Shown here: one piece after another, positions 14,611 through 23,158 of the stretch
How the letters are laid out: each line of letters begins with the position of its first letter
Numbering within the stretch: position 1 is the first letter of the stretch
Assembly: GCA_028713675.1 (NCBI GenBank)
Contig: JAQTNV010000029.1
Coordinates: forward strand, 1-44,596
DNA: 44,596 nt
DNA from: a bacterium
GTDB lineage: Bacteria > Desulfobacterota > JAPLJL01
Direction of reading: 5' to 3'
Made by a program: the position numbers and the translations under genes
Notes under the pieces: generated by a model
What the model was told of the DNA's origin: nothing
Seen by the model: only the letters and a program-made list of their open reading frames with translations
The model's database searches: none

Positions 14611-15864
14611 TCAGTAAAGTTCCTGCAGGGTTTTTTCCCCGAAATCCTGCTTGAGCCGGAGAGCTTCATCGAGAAAATTCTGGGGATAAAGCTTGCCGAT
14701 AAAGCCGGCCTGAATCTTCTGGGCGGTTTTTCCCATCTCTTTCAGATCCTGTTCACTGAGCTTGACCGGCTTGATCCCGTTCTGCGCCAGCCCGGCCTGG
14801 CTTTCATTCTCGAAATCCCGGAGCATCTGGGTCCAGGTTTTCTCCGACCGTTTGATGATCTGGATCACGAGGCCAACCGCGTCTTCCGGGGATTTGATCT
14901 CCGTTGTTTTCAGCCAGAGAATAAGACTTCTGGCCAGCTCCTTGACTTGATCGTCAGTTATACCCTGTTCCTTAAAGTATGTATCCATATTGATGTTTTT
15001 AATAAATTTTTTAAAGTCATCCTTTAAATTATTAAATTCTTTTTCATTTTTTTGCAATTCATCCGTAATTTGATTGATGGCCTTCCGGGAGATGATGACG
15101 CTTCCCGGGCTGTAGAAAAAAGGCTGTTCCACCCGATACTGTAACTGGGTGAAGGTCTGGGAAGCCAGGACCCAGGAAGGCGGGGCGATGACCCCGTCCA
15201 CGATTTCAGATTTGAGGGCCGGGAGGATTTCGCCGGGGGTGAGGGAAATCGGGTTGATCTCGAGCTCTTTTAGGACGGTGGATTCAAAATCCCCCCACCA
15301 GTTGCCGATGGTCTGCTGCCGGATACCCATGAGGGAGGAGGGATTATTGGTGGAATAGAGATAGTAAAAGCCGGAATCCAACAGGGCGACCAGGATCATC
15401 CCTTTCCCGGCGAACAGGGAAAAGATCTTCCCTTTCATCCGGGAAAAGACGAAGTTGACTTCCGGGTAGGAGGAAAAGAAGAAAGGCAGGCTGAAAACCG
15501 AAAGCTCCGGCACCAGTTCCAGGGTTCCATTGGAAATACAAGCGCAGCCTTCCAGTTCGCCCTGCTCCATCTTTTGCAACATCTCGGAATCATCCCCCAT
15601 GGTTCCGGACATATGAAGGGTTATCTTCATCCGTCCCCCGGTTACGTCGCGGATGAGGGGGATCAGGAGCTTTACCGGGAGGTTGGTCCAGGCGGTGTTG
15701 GGAGGGGCGAGGGTTCCAATCCTGATTTCAAAGATTTTTGGGGCGAGAGCGAGGGCAGGGGAAGACTGGGAAAACCCTGCCTCCGGAAATAAAGCCACGA
15801 GGATAACCAGCCCGCCTCCCATTAATGTCGGCCATTTCAGGGTAAAATGGTGGCACCGTTTCAT
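14611..15864 (-). CDS. DctP-type (TRAP) solute-binding protein
   Basis: 417 residues with an N-terminal signal segment. The DctP fold is seen in IRIGTLAPPNTAWTNLP, in GGRMKITLHMSGTMGDDSEM and in the family's central segment around WWGDFESTVLKELEINPISL. TRAP binding proteins deliver organic acids to DctQM permeases, but none is present here. An AT-rich, Lys/Asn-rich helical stretch (about 280-320) is longer than in typical DctP. The gene lies in the chemosensory operon between a response regulator and an ABC_sub_bind protein, so it may present a ligand to a receptor. Ligand unknown. Confidence 0.8.
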   Translation of the reverse strand: MKRCHHFTLKWPTLMGGGLVILVALFPEAGFSQSSPALALAPKIFEIRIGTLAPPNTAWTNLPVKLLIPLIRDVTGGRMKITLHMSGTMGDDSEMLQKMEQGELEGCACISNGTLELVPELSVFSLPFFFSSYPEVNFVFSRMKGKIFSLFAGKGMILVALLDSGFYYLYSTNNPSSLMGIRQQTIGNWWGDFESTVLKELEINPISLTPGEILPALKSEIVDGVIAPPSWVLASQTFTQLQYRVEQPFFYSPGSVIISRKAINQITDELQKNEKEFNNLKDDFKKFIKNINMDTYFKEQGITDDQVKELARSLILWLKTTEIKSPEDAVGLVIQIIKRSEKTWTQMLRDFENESQAGLAQNGIKPVKLSEQDLKEMGKTAQKIQAGFIGKLYPQNFLDEALRLKQDFGEKTLQELY

Positions 15865-15913
15865 GGGGCTTTGCCTGGAGGAGACGGCCCTCGGATGGTT
15901 TCCTCCGGTCGGA

Positions 15914-16288
15914 TCAGCTTTTCAGAATGGTCCCGATTTTAAGCGCCAGGGCATCCATTCCTTCGCCCTTGGAGACAAAACCGTCGGCGTTGGACTGGAG
16001 CGAAAGCACTTCCAGTTCTTCCACGTCCATATCGGAGAAGAGAATAACCGGGATGGTTACTCCCAGATGCTCCTTGAGCAGGGAACAGAGATCCTGACCG
16101 AAGATTTCCGGCATTTTGATGTCGGCGACCAGAAGATCGGGCTTGACCTTTTCGATCTCGTCCTCAAACTGCTTCAAATCAATGGCGGTGGCCACCAGGT
16201 ACCCGGCTTTTTCCAGGGTTTCCTGGGCAATTTCCAGGACCACTTCACTGTCGTCTATGATCAAGATCTTGTTTTTGTTCTTTCCCAT
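15914..16288 (-). CDS. Single-domain response regulator (CheY-like)
   Basis: 124 residues, receiver domain only. The acidic pair Asp12-Asp13 (ILIIDDSE), phosphoacceptor Asp56 (LLVADIKMPE), Ser85 and Lys107 (GFVSKGEG) are all present, so phosphorylation is expected. It has AAGGAG upstream of ATG 16288. Its place after CheR in a CheA-REC operon makes it a likely output or phosphate-sink partner for the CheA at 19082-21232. It is not necessarily a flagellar-motor CheY, since no motility gene is nearby. Confidence 0.9.
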   Translation of the reverse strand: MGKNKNKILIIDDSEVVLEIAQETLEKAGYLVATAIDLKQFEDEIEKVKPDLLVADIKMPEIFGQDLCSLLKEHLGVTIPVILFSDMDVEELEVLSLQSNADGFVSKGEGMDALALKIGTILKS

Positions 16289-16345
16289 GGGTTCGCTCCT
16301 TGATTTGTCTCAGCTAATTACAGATAACAACTAATTGAGCAAATT

Positions 16346-17881
16346 TCAATCTTTTAACTGCAGTTGTCTCTGGAGATGGCGGATTATTTCCCGGCAGGCT
16401 TTGATCAAAAGATTTTTTTCCAGGATGGGACGGTCGTCCGGGCACCAGTAGGAATCGATGCCTTGCGGATAATCATGGTTTTTTTCCACCGACCAGATGG
16501 CATAGGACAGTTCCCGGATGGCCTGCTTGGTATTCCCCTGGTCCCGGTAGATCAGCCCCAGCATGAAAGAAGCCTGGGAAAGATTTTCGTTGACGAAAAG
16601 CCCCCTTTTCAAAAAAGTAACGGCGTTTTCCAGATCCCCCTTTTTCCGAAGGGAAATTCCCATCAGGAGATATGATTCCGGGACGAGGGGATCGATCTCG
16701 ATGGCGGCCTGGTAGGATTTGCCCGCTTCTTCATACTGGCCCAGTTCGGTCTGGATGTTTCCGCGGGTCAGGTAAGGAATCGGGTCCTGGGGATTTTCCT
16801 GAATGTAATTGTTGAGGAGGCTCAGCCCCTGCTGGTAGTTAAGCTCGGCGAATTCTAGGAGAGAGAGCTGGTAAAAGTTGAGGGGAGGGGTCTCTAGGAC
16901 CGGAGGTTCCGAACCCGCGGGCTGCGGCGGCATGGTGAAGGGCTGGCTCGGGGTGGGGAGCGGCTCGGGAAAATGAAAAAATTCGGGCGGGTAGGGAGAA
17001 AGAAAGGGAGTCCCGGATTCCGCGGCGGTCCGGAGCGCGGTCGGTTTTTCCTTCCGGTAAATCAGAACGTTGCCTTTCTCCACCAGTTTGAATTTGTCGA
17101 AGACGCGGAAAAGGGACTCGGAATGGCCGATGAAGAGATAGCCGCCTTCCGCGATCACGTTGAAGAATTTCTCCATCAGGCTGCGGGTGGTGTCCAGATC
17201 GAAGTAAATCGAAACATTCCGGCAGAAAATGATGTTCCAGGCTCCCGCGGCCGGGACCGGGAATTCGGACGCGGCCAGGTTCTGAAACTTGAATTTGATC
17301 ATTTTTTTCACGGAATCCGAGACCTGGAATTTATCCCCGGGGAGCGGTTGAAAATATTGCTGGAGCAGGCTCTGGGGGACGTTGGCCATCCGGCGCCGGG
17401 GATAAATGCCTTCCTGGGCCTGGTTCAGCACTTCCTGGTTGATATCGGTGGCCAGAATCTGGAGGGGGAGAGGGGAAGCGGGACCGGCGACTTTAAGCAG
17501 GGAAAGCGCGATCGAATAGGGCTCTTCCCCCGTGGAGCAGCCGGCGCTCCAGATGGCCAATTCCGTGATCTCCCGGTTCTGGAAGATTTCCGGGAGAATC
17601 CATTTTTCCAGCGCTTCGAATTGGGGCGGGTTGCGGAAGAAATCGCTTTTGGTGATCGTGATCAGTTTGATGATTTCCTTGAGCTCGTTGTGGCCTTCGG
17701 GGTGGTACTTGATGAAATTGAGATATTTGCCCAGATTGCTGCGCTCGACGGTCTGCAGCCGGATCTGCAGGCTGTTTTGCAGGGCCTGGTTTTTCTCGGG
17801 AGAAATGGAAATCCCGGTTTTTTCCCGGATAAACTCGCGGATCACGTCGAGGTCTTGAGAATTGATTTCCAGGGAGGCCAT
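16346..17881 (-). CDS. cheR: CheR-type MCP methyltransferase with C-terminal TPR region (FrzF-like)
   Basis: 511 residues. The CheR N- and C-terminal domains occupy about 1-275, with the SAM-binding 'AIWSAGCSTGEEPYSIA' and 'IIFCRNVSIYFD' motifs. A proline-rich linker follows, then TPR repeats (about 345-480: QGLSLLNNYIQENP, IQTELGQYEEAGKSYQAAIE, GISLRKKGDLENAVTFLKRG, GLIYRDQGNTKQAIREL). It methylates glutamates on the MCP. The CheR-TPR architecture is that of FrzF and similar alternative-function systems. It lies 7 bp after cheB. Confidence 0.93.
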   Translation of the reverse strand: MASLEINSQDLDVIREFIREKTGISISPEKNQALQNSLQIRLQTVERSNLGKYLNFIKYHPEGHNELKEIIKLITITKSDFFRNPPQFEALEKWILPEIFQNREITELAIWSAGCSTGEEPYSIALSLLKVAGPASPLPLQILATDINQEVLNQAQEGIYPRRRMANVPQSLLQQYFQPLPGDKFQVSDSVKKMIKFKFQNLAASEFPVPAAGAWNIIFCRNVSIYFDLDTTRSLMEKFFNVIAEGGYLFIGHSESLFRVFDKFKLVEKGNVLIYRKEKPTALRTAAESGTPFLSPYPPEFFHFPEPLPTPSQPFTMPPQPAGSEPPVLETPPLNFYQLSLLEFAELNYQQGLSLLNNYIQENPQDPIPYLTRGNIQTELGQYEEAGKSYQAAIEIDPLVPESYLLMGISLRKKGDLENAVTFLKRGLFVNENLSQASFMLGLIYRDQGNTKQAIRELSYAIWSVEKNHDYPQGIDSYWCPDDRPILEKNLLIKACREIIRHLQRQLQLKD

Positions 17882-17888
17882 CTTCCGC

Positions 17889-18941
17889 TTACATTTCCCC
17901 GAGCATTTTCTGGATTTCCCCGGCGATCAGATCGAGGGGCAGAACCTTGTCCACGGCTCCCAGCTCAATGGCGGCCTTAGGCATGCCGAAGACCACGCAG
18001 TCGCTTTCAGCCTGAGCGATGGTTTTGCCGCCCCGCCTTTTGATTTCCAGTATTCCCTCGGCTCCGTCGGAGCCCATGCCGGAGAGGATGACCCCGAGCG
18101 CCCGGGGCCCGAAGCATTCCGCCACCGATTTTAAAAGAAAGGTGCCGGCGGGCCGGTGGCTCATGAGCGGGGGGTCGGAGTTGAAGACGATTCTCCGGCT
18201 GGAATTGACCAGCATATGAAAACCGGTCGGGGCGATATACATCGTCCCCGGTCTCAGTTCCTCGCCCTTGGCGCCTTCCTTGACTTTCAGCTTGGCCTCG
18301 TGGTTCAGCCAGCTGGCCAGGCCCGAGGAGAACCCTTCGGAGATGTGCTGCACCACCACGATCGGCGCGGGCAGGTTTTCCGGGAGACCCCGGAGGATGT
18401 GGAGCAGGGCCTTGGGGCCGCCGGTGGAGGCGGCGACGGCCACGATCTTGAACTGGTCCGCGTCGCGGGATTCCTCCGCGGGCGGTTCCGAAGGCAGACG
18501 TTTCAGCTTGCCCCGCAGGTGCGAGATCACCTTGACCCGCGAGAGCATCTTGGCGAGAAAAAGGAAGTCGGTTTCCTTGGGGCTCAGGCCGGGGCCCGGG
18601 GAAAGGACCGGCTTATCAATGACTTCCAGGGCCCCCAGCTCGAGGGCGCGGAAGGAAATGCTTTTCCCTTCCCGGGCCAGGGCCGTGGTGGCGACCAGGA
18701 TGGGGGTGGGGTGATAGGCCATGATTTTTTCGATGGCCTGGAAGCCGTCCATCACCGGCATATAAAGATCCATGATGATCAGGTCCGGGCGGATATTCTG
18801 GGTGAGCCGGACCGCCTCGGAACCGTCCTCGGCCTGGCCGACCACGGAGAATTCCGGGTCTTTTTCCAGAATCTTGATAATGATTTCCCGGATCAGGGGG
18901 GAATCATCTACGACGAGGACCCGAATGCGGCTCATAGGCAT
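17889..18941 (-). CDS. cheB: Chemotaxis-type protein-glutamate methylesterase
   Basis: 350 residues: an N-terminal receiver domain (VLVVDDSPL, phosphoacceptor Asp in LIIMDLYMPVMDGF) and a C-terminal methylesterase domain with the Ser-His-Asp set (VAASTGGPKALL, VVQHISEGFS, LSGMGSDGAEG). It removes methyl groups from the MCP under CheA control. Start at 18941 or at the next ATG, 18935. No strong ribosome binding site is seen. Confidence 0.96.
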   Translation of the reverse strand: MPMSRIRVLVVDDSPLIREIIIKILEKDPEFSVVGQAEDGSEAVRLTQNIRPDLIIMDLYMPVMDGFQAIEKIMAYHPTPILVATTALAREGKSISFRALELGALEVIDKPVLSPGPGLSPKETDFLFLAKMLSRVKVISHLRGKLKRLPSEPPAEESRDADQFKIVAVAASTGGPKALLHILRGLPENLPAPIVVVQHISEGFSSGLASWLNHEAKLKVKEGAKGEELRPGTMYIAPTGFHMLVNSSRRIVFNSDPPLMSHRPAGTFLLKSVAECFGPRALGVILSGMGSDGAEGILEIKRRGGKTIAQAESDCVVFGMPKAAIELGAVDKVLPLDLIAGEIQKMLGEM

Positions 18942-19081
18942 TACTGATGCGAGAAAAGCGAAAAAGGCGGGAAAAGTGGGACACGTTTAATAAAAGTCAT
19001 AAACCCTTCTCGCCCTGTTAACTTTAAATCCGAGTAGTTCAATCGATCACCGTAATCCGAACAATTTGAAATTCGTCATTG

Positions 19082-21232
19082 TTATTGGATCAACCTTTGG
19101 ATGATCTCGACGAGTTTTTCGTGCTGGAACTCGCTTTTCACGATGTAGGCATCCGCTCCCACTTCCACGCCCCGGCGACGGTCTTCGGGGGAAGAGCGGG
19201 TGGTGACAATGATGACCGGGAGGGAACGGGTCCGGGCGTCGGCCCGGATCTTTTCCGTCAGGTCGAAACCGTTGAGATTGGGCATCTCCACGTCGGTAAT
19301 GACCAGGTCGAAGGCCTCCTCCCCCAGGCGGGTCAGGGCCTGGAGGCCGTCCTCGGCTTCCTGGACCTCATAACCGTAGGAGAGCAGAACGCTCTTTTCC
19401 ATTTCCCGGGTGATGAGGGAATCCTCGACCACCAGGATTCGGCCCGCCCGGGCGGCGGTTTCGGTTTCTTCCGCCGCGGGAGAGACCCTCTGCCGGGCAT
19501 GGACGGATTCGAAAAGGTCCGGGACGTGCAGGAATAAAGCCAGTTCGCCTTTTTCCAGGAGGGTGGCTCCGGCCAGGTTCCGGACCTCTCCCAGGAATTT
19601 GCCCAGGGGCTTAACCGCGATTTCCCGCTCGGAGATAATCCGGTCCGCCACCAGGGCCAGTTTTTCCCGGGCGGACTCGATGATCACCACCGGCCATTTG
19701 GTTTTGCCGTTCGGACGGGCCTGGGCATTGGGATAAAGGATATCGTCCAGGTGGAAAATGGGGATGGTGGCTCCCCGGAAGCGGATGACTTTCTGCCCCT
19801 CCACCGAAAGGGTGTCGGACGGCAGAACCTTCAACACCTCCACCGCCGCCGAAGAGGGAATGGCGAAAAGGCTTTCGCGCAGGGAGAGGAGCAGGACCTT
19901 GATAATGTTCAGGCGCGGGGGAAGCCGGAGGGTGAATTTGGTGCCTTTCCCGATTTCGCTCTGGATTTCCACCGACCCTTCCATGGCCTCGATATTCTGC
20001 TTGACCACGTCCAGGCCCACCCCCCGGCCGGAAAGGTCGGTAATCACGTCCTTGGTGGAAAAACCCGGGGTGAAGAGCAGGGCGAAGATATCCCGCTGGT
20101 TCAGGGCGCCGGCCTCGGCCTGGGCCGGGGTCAGGAAGCGCTTCTTGACCGCCGAGGCGATAATTCCCTCGGGGTTGATGCCCTGGCCGTTATCCTCGAT
20201 CTCGATGATGATATGGTCACCCTCGGTGCTGGCGCTCAGGAGAATTTTCCCCGTCCGGGGTTTGCCCGCCCGGATTCTTTCCTCCGGCGGTTCCACCCCG
20301 TGGTCAATCGAGTTCCGGATCAGGTGGATGAGGGGGTCCTTGATGCGGTCCAGCATGATTTTGTCGAGTTCGGCGGTCCCCCCCTGGGTTTCCAACTCGA
20401 TTTCCTTGCCGAATTCCTTGGCCAGGTCCCGGACCATCCGGGGAAAGAGGTCGAAGAGGGTGGAAATCGGGAGGAGCCGGACTTCCCGGACCTGGTCCTG
20501 GAGAACCGAAACCGCATAATCCATCTTCATCGTCTCGTCCTGGAATTCCTTGCTGATCTGGTTCAACTCCTTCTGCAGTTTCTTGAATTCATCCACGCTG
20601 ACGGTTCCGGAGGCCGATTCCAGGCATTCGCGGAAGAGATTTTTCAGATTTCTCAGGGAGGAAACCAGATTGTGATTGCGGATCTGGTTGATGAAAATGT
20701 CGCCGGAAACGTTGGAAAGCTGGTCGAGCTTCTCAATCCCGACCCGGATGGATTCCTCCGCCTGGGAGAGCAGGAGGGAGGAAGGCTTGGCGCCCGGGGT
20801 TTCCGGGGCGGAACCGGGCGCCTGGGGCTCCAGGTTTTTCCCGTCCGCCGCGGCGGTCAATTTGTTGGTCAGATTGAGCAGGTCGACGGATTTTTTCCCT
20901 TCCCCGAGTTTTTTCTGGACCAATCTGCCGACCGCGTCCAGGGCCTCGAAAAGGATATCGGTTTCCTGGGGCTGAAACCGGAATTCCCGGAGCTGCAGCG
21001 ATTTGAGCAGGTCCTCGATTTTGTGGGTGATCAGGTTGACGTCCGAAAACCCCATCATGCGGGATTCCCCCTTCAGGGTATGGATTTCCCGCATCAGCTG
21101 GTTGATCAGGTTCTCGTCGCGGCTGCCTTTCTCGATATCCAGGAGTCCCTGGTTCAGGATGCGGAGGCGATCCAGGGTGATATCCCGGAATTTATCCAGA
21201 AGCTTGCCGCGAGCGCCGCCGGTTTCGTTCAT
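19082..21232 (-). CDS. cheA: CheA-type histidine kinase with C-terminal receiver domain (FrzE-like)
   Basis: 716 residues. The HPt domain carries phospho-His51 (REIHTLKGESRMMGF). A Pro/Ala linker at about 120-165 replaces a P2 domain. The dimerisation and kinase domains show the N box (LIHLIRNSIDHGVEPPEE) and G box (IEIEDNGQGI). The CheW-like domain lies at about 450-580. A receiver domain lies at about 590-716 (ILVVEDSL, VITDVEMPN, VTTRSS, IVKSE). The hybrid kinase-receiver layout is that of FrzE-type kinases. The ATG lies 10 bp after a heptamer array and has no Shine-Dalgarno. Confidence 0.95.
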   Translation of the reverse strand: MNETGGARGKLLDKFRDITLDRLRILNQGLLDIEKGSRDENLINQLMREIHTLKGESRMMGFSDVNLITHKIEDLLKSLQLREFRFQPQETDILFEALDAVGRLVQKKLGEGKKSVDLLNLTNKLTAAADGKNLEPQAPGSAPETPGAKPSSLLLSQAEESIRVGIEKLDQLSNVSGDIFINQIRNHNLVSSLRNLKNLFRECLESASGTVSVDEFKKLQKELNQISKEFQDETMKMDYAVSVLQDQVREVRLLPISTLFDLFPRMVRDLAKEFGKEIELETQGGTAELDKIMLDRIKDPLIHLIRNSIDHGVEPPEERIRAGKPRTGKILLSASTEGDHIIIEIEDNGQGINPEGIIASAVKKRFLTPAQAEAGALNQRDIFALLFTPGFSTKDVITDLSGRGVGLDVVKQNIEAMEGSVEIQSEIGKGTKFTLRLPPRLNIIKVLLLSLRESLFAIPSSAAVEVLKVLPSDTLSVEGQKVIRFRGATIPIFHLDDILYPNAQARPNGKTKWPVVIIESAREKLALVADRIISEREIAVKPLGKFLGEVRNLAGATLLEKGELALFLHVPDLFESVHARQRVSPAAEETETAARAGRILVVEDSLITREMEKSVLLSYGYEVQEAEDGLQALTRLGEEAFDLVITDVEMPNLNGFDLTEKIRADARTRSLPVIIVTTRSSPEDRRRGVEVGADAYIVKSEFQHEKLVEIIQRLIQ

Positions 21233-21242
21233 GTAGAAAAAG

Positions 21243-21277
21243 GTTTCAAGTTTCGGGTTTCGAGTTTAAAGTTCAAA
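21243..21277 (-). repeat. 7-bp tandem array (CTCGAAA family) just upstream of cheA
   Basis: On the plus strand: GTTTCAA, GTTTCGG, GTTTCGA, GTTTAAA, GTTCAAA. In the cheA direction it reads as GAAAC-type units ending 10 bp before the start codon. Confidence 0.75.
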
Positions 21278-21309
21278 AAATAATTTTGTTCGGATGCCAA
21301 ATCCGAGTT

Positions 21310-23100
21310 TCAAGTTTTGAAAGCGTCCACCAGGCCCTTCAGCTCGTCCGCCAGCTGGGCCAGCTCGGTGGCGGATTGAGTGGCCTGCTTGTTCCCGGAG
21401 ATGGTTTCCTTGGAAACCTTGGAAACCTCATCCAGGGCCGCCACCACCTGCTCCGTCCCGCTCCGCTGCTGCTGGGTGGCAAAACTGATCTGCTTGGCCG
21501 CGTCCGTGGTTTCCCGGATCCGGGTGAAGATCCGCTCCAGGGATCCTTCGGTCCGCTTCATCATCTCCGTTCCCGACTCCGTGGTTTTCAAACCCGCCTC
21601 GGTGGACATCACCGCCGAGTTGGTCGCTTCCTGGATCTCCCGGATGATCCGCTTGATCTCCTTGGTCGATTCCACCACGCTCTCCGCCAGCCGCCGCATC
21701 TCCGCCGCCACCAGCGAGAAGCCCTTGCCCGCCTCGCCGGCCTTGGTTCCCTCCAGCGCCGCGTTCAGGGCCAGCAGATCGGTTTTATCCGCGATCTCGT
21801 CGATGATCTCGACGATCGCCCCGATCTCCTTCGACTTCTCGTTCAGCCGGAGGATCCGATCGGCGATCGACTGGGTGTTTTTCCGGATCTCCTCCATTCC
21901 CTGCCGGGATTCGGAAAGGGTTTTGCGCCCCTCCTCGGCCGCCCGCAGGGTCTCGTCCGCCACCCGGGCCACCGACTCGGCGTTGTCGGCGATCTGCCGG
22001 CTGGTGCTCGAGAGCTCTTCCATGGTGGCCATGGTTTCATTAATCGAAGCGGCCTGCTCGGCCGAGCCGGATTCCTGCTCCCGGGCCGAAGCCAGGATCT
22101 CACTGGCCGAGGTCGAGACCTGCAGGCTCGCCTCCTTGATCCTTTTCACCAGGGCGCCCAGGTTGTCCACCATCAGGTTGAAGGAATTGGCCAGATCGCC
22201 CTTGATTCCCACCCGGCGGGAGAGGTCGCCTTCCGCGATCAGCCGGGCCTGGGTGGCCAGGTCGTTCAGGCTGGTGATCATTTTCCGGAAGGCCTGGGCC
22301 AGCTTTCCGATTTCATCCTCGGAACCAGCCTCGATGGACTGGGAAAGGTTACCCTCCGAGATGGCCGAGGCGATGTCTGCCATGTTGGTGATAGGGGAGA
22401 TGATGACCCGGGCCAGGATGAGGGCGATGATGATCCCGGCCAGGATCAGGAGAACGGTAATCCCGGTTCCCCAGATGGTATTGGTAAAAAGCTTCTGGTT
22501 GATGGTCTTGGGAGAAATTCCGATTCGGATGAAACCCACGGTCTTTTCTTCCTTGGCGCCGCCGACGGCCTTGGCGGCTTCCGGGGCGGCCTTGGGCTCG
22601 TCGAAAAACATGTCCTCACCCAGCCCGTGCTCGGTTTTCTCGGCGGGGGTCGCCCCGGAAACCACCAGCGGGGCCGAGATGTCCCAGAGATTGTCGCTGA
22701 CCACGGTTTTGCTGATCTGGGTTTTCTTCTGAATGGACGGGAAGAGCTTGGCGTTGAGCGGCTCCCCCTGGTTCTGGGGGTCGACGGCGGCCAGGACCCG
22801 GCCTTCCTGGTCGAGGACGATCGAATAGACCACGTCATCCTGCTCGCTCACGCCCTTCAGGAGCCGGTCCAGGCTTTCCATGTCTCCCACCCGGAGGGGA
22901 ATCCGGCTGTTGTAGGCCAGATTATTGGCGATGCTGAACGCCCTTTTTTCAAACTGATCGAGAATGCCGGTGCGGGACTGGTGCAGGAGGTACCAGGAAA
23001 GGATTCCCCCCATCAGGATCATCACCCCGGCGATCGAGATAATGAATTTAGAATGCAAGGTGGCGAACACGGCGCGCTTGCTTTCCTGCTGCTGATCCAT
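21310..23100 (-). CDS. Methyl-accepting chemotaxis protein
   Basis: 596 residues. First membrane span about 19-40, periplasmic domain about 41-205, second span about 206-230, HAMP (VIISPITNMADIASAISEG), a second HAMP-like unit, then the coiled-coil signalling domain. The hairpin tip reads IDEIADKTDLLALNAALEGT then KAGEAGKGFSLVAAEMRRLA, so the usual EAARAGE is EGTKAGE. The periplasmic domain contains a Pro/Ala/Glu-rich insertion (about 160-185). There is no C-terminal CheR-tethering pentapeptide. AAAGGAG supports ATG 23100. It is the only MCP in the operon, so binding proteins encoded beside it are its likely inputs. Confidence 0.93.
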   Translation of the reverse strand: MDQQQESKRAVFATLHSKFIISIAGVMILMGGILSWYLLHQSRTGILDQFEKRAFSIANNLAYNSRIPLRVGDMESLDRLLKGVSEQDDVVYSIVLDQEGRVLAAVDPQNQGEPLNAKLFPSIQKKTQISKTVVSDNLWDISAPLVVSGATPAEKTEHGLGEDMFFDEPKAAPEAAKAVGGAKEEKTVGFIRIGISPKTINQKLFTNTIWGTGITVLLILAGIIIALILARVIISPITNMADIASAISEGNLSQSIEAGSEDEIGKLAQAFRKMITSLNDLATQARLIAEGDLSRRVGIKGDLANSFNLMVDNLGALVKRIKEASLQVSTSASEILASAREQESGSAEQAASINETMATMEELSSTSRQIADNAESVARVADETLRAAEEGRKTLSESRQGMEEIRKNTQSIADRILRLNEKSKEIGAIVEIIDEIADKTDLLALNAALEGTKAGEAGKGFSLVAAEMRRLAESVVESTKEIKRIIREIQEATNSAVMSTEAGLKTTESGTEMMKRTEGSLERIFTRIRETTDAAKQISFATQQQRSGTEQVVAALDEVSKVSKETISGNKQATQSATELAQLADELKGLVDAFKT

Positions 23101-23158
23101 AAATTTATCTCCTTTCCGTTCTGCTCTCTGCTTCAGCCGCCCGCGTTTTCCGGGACGG

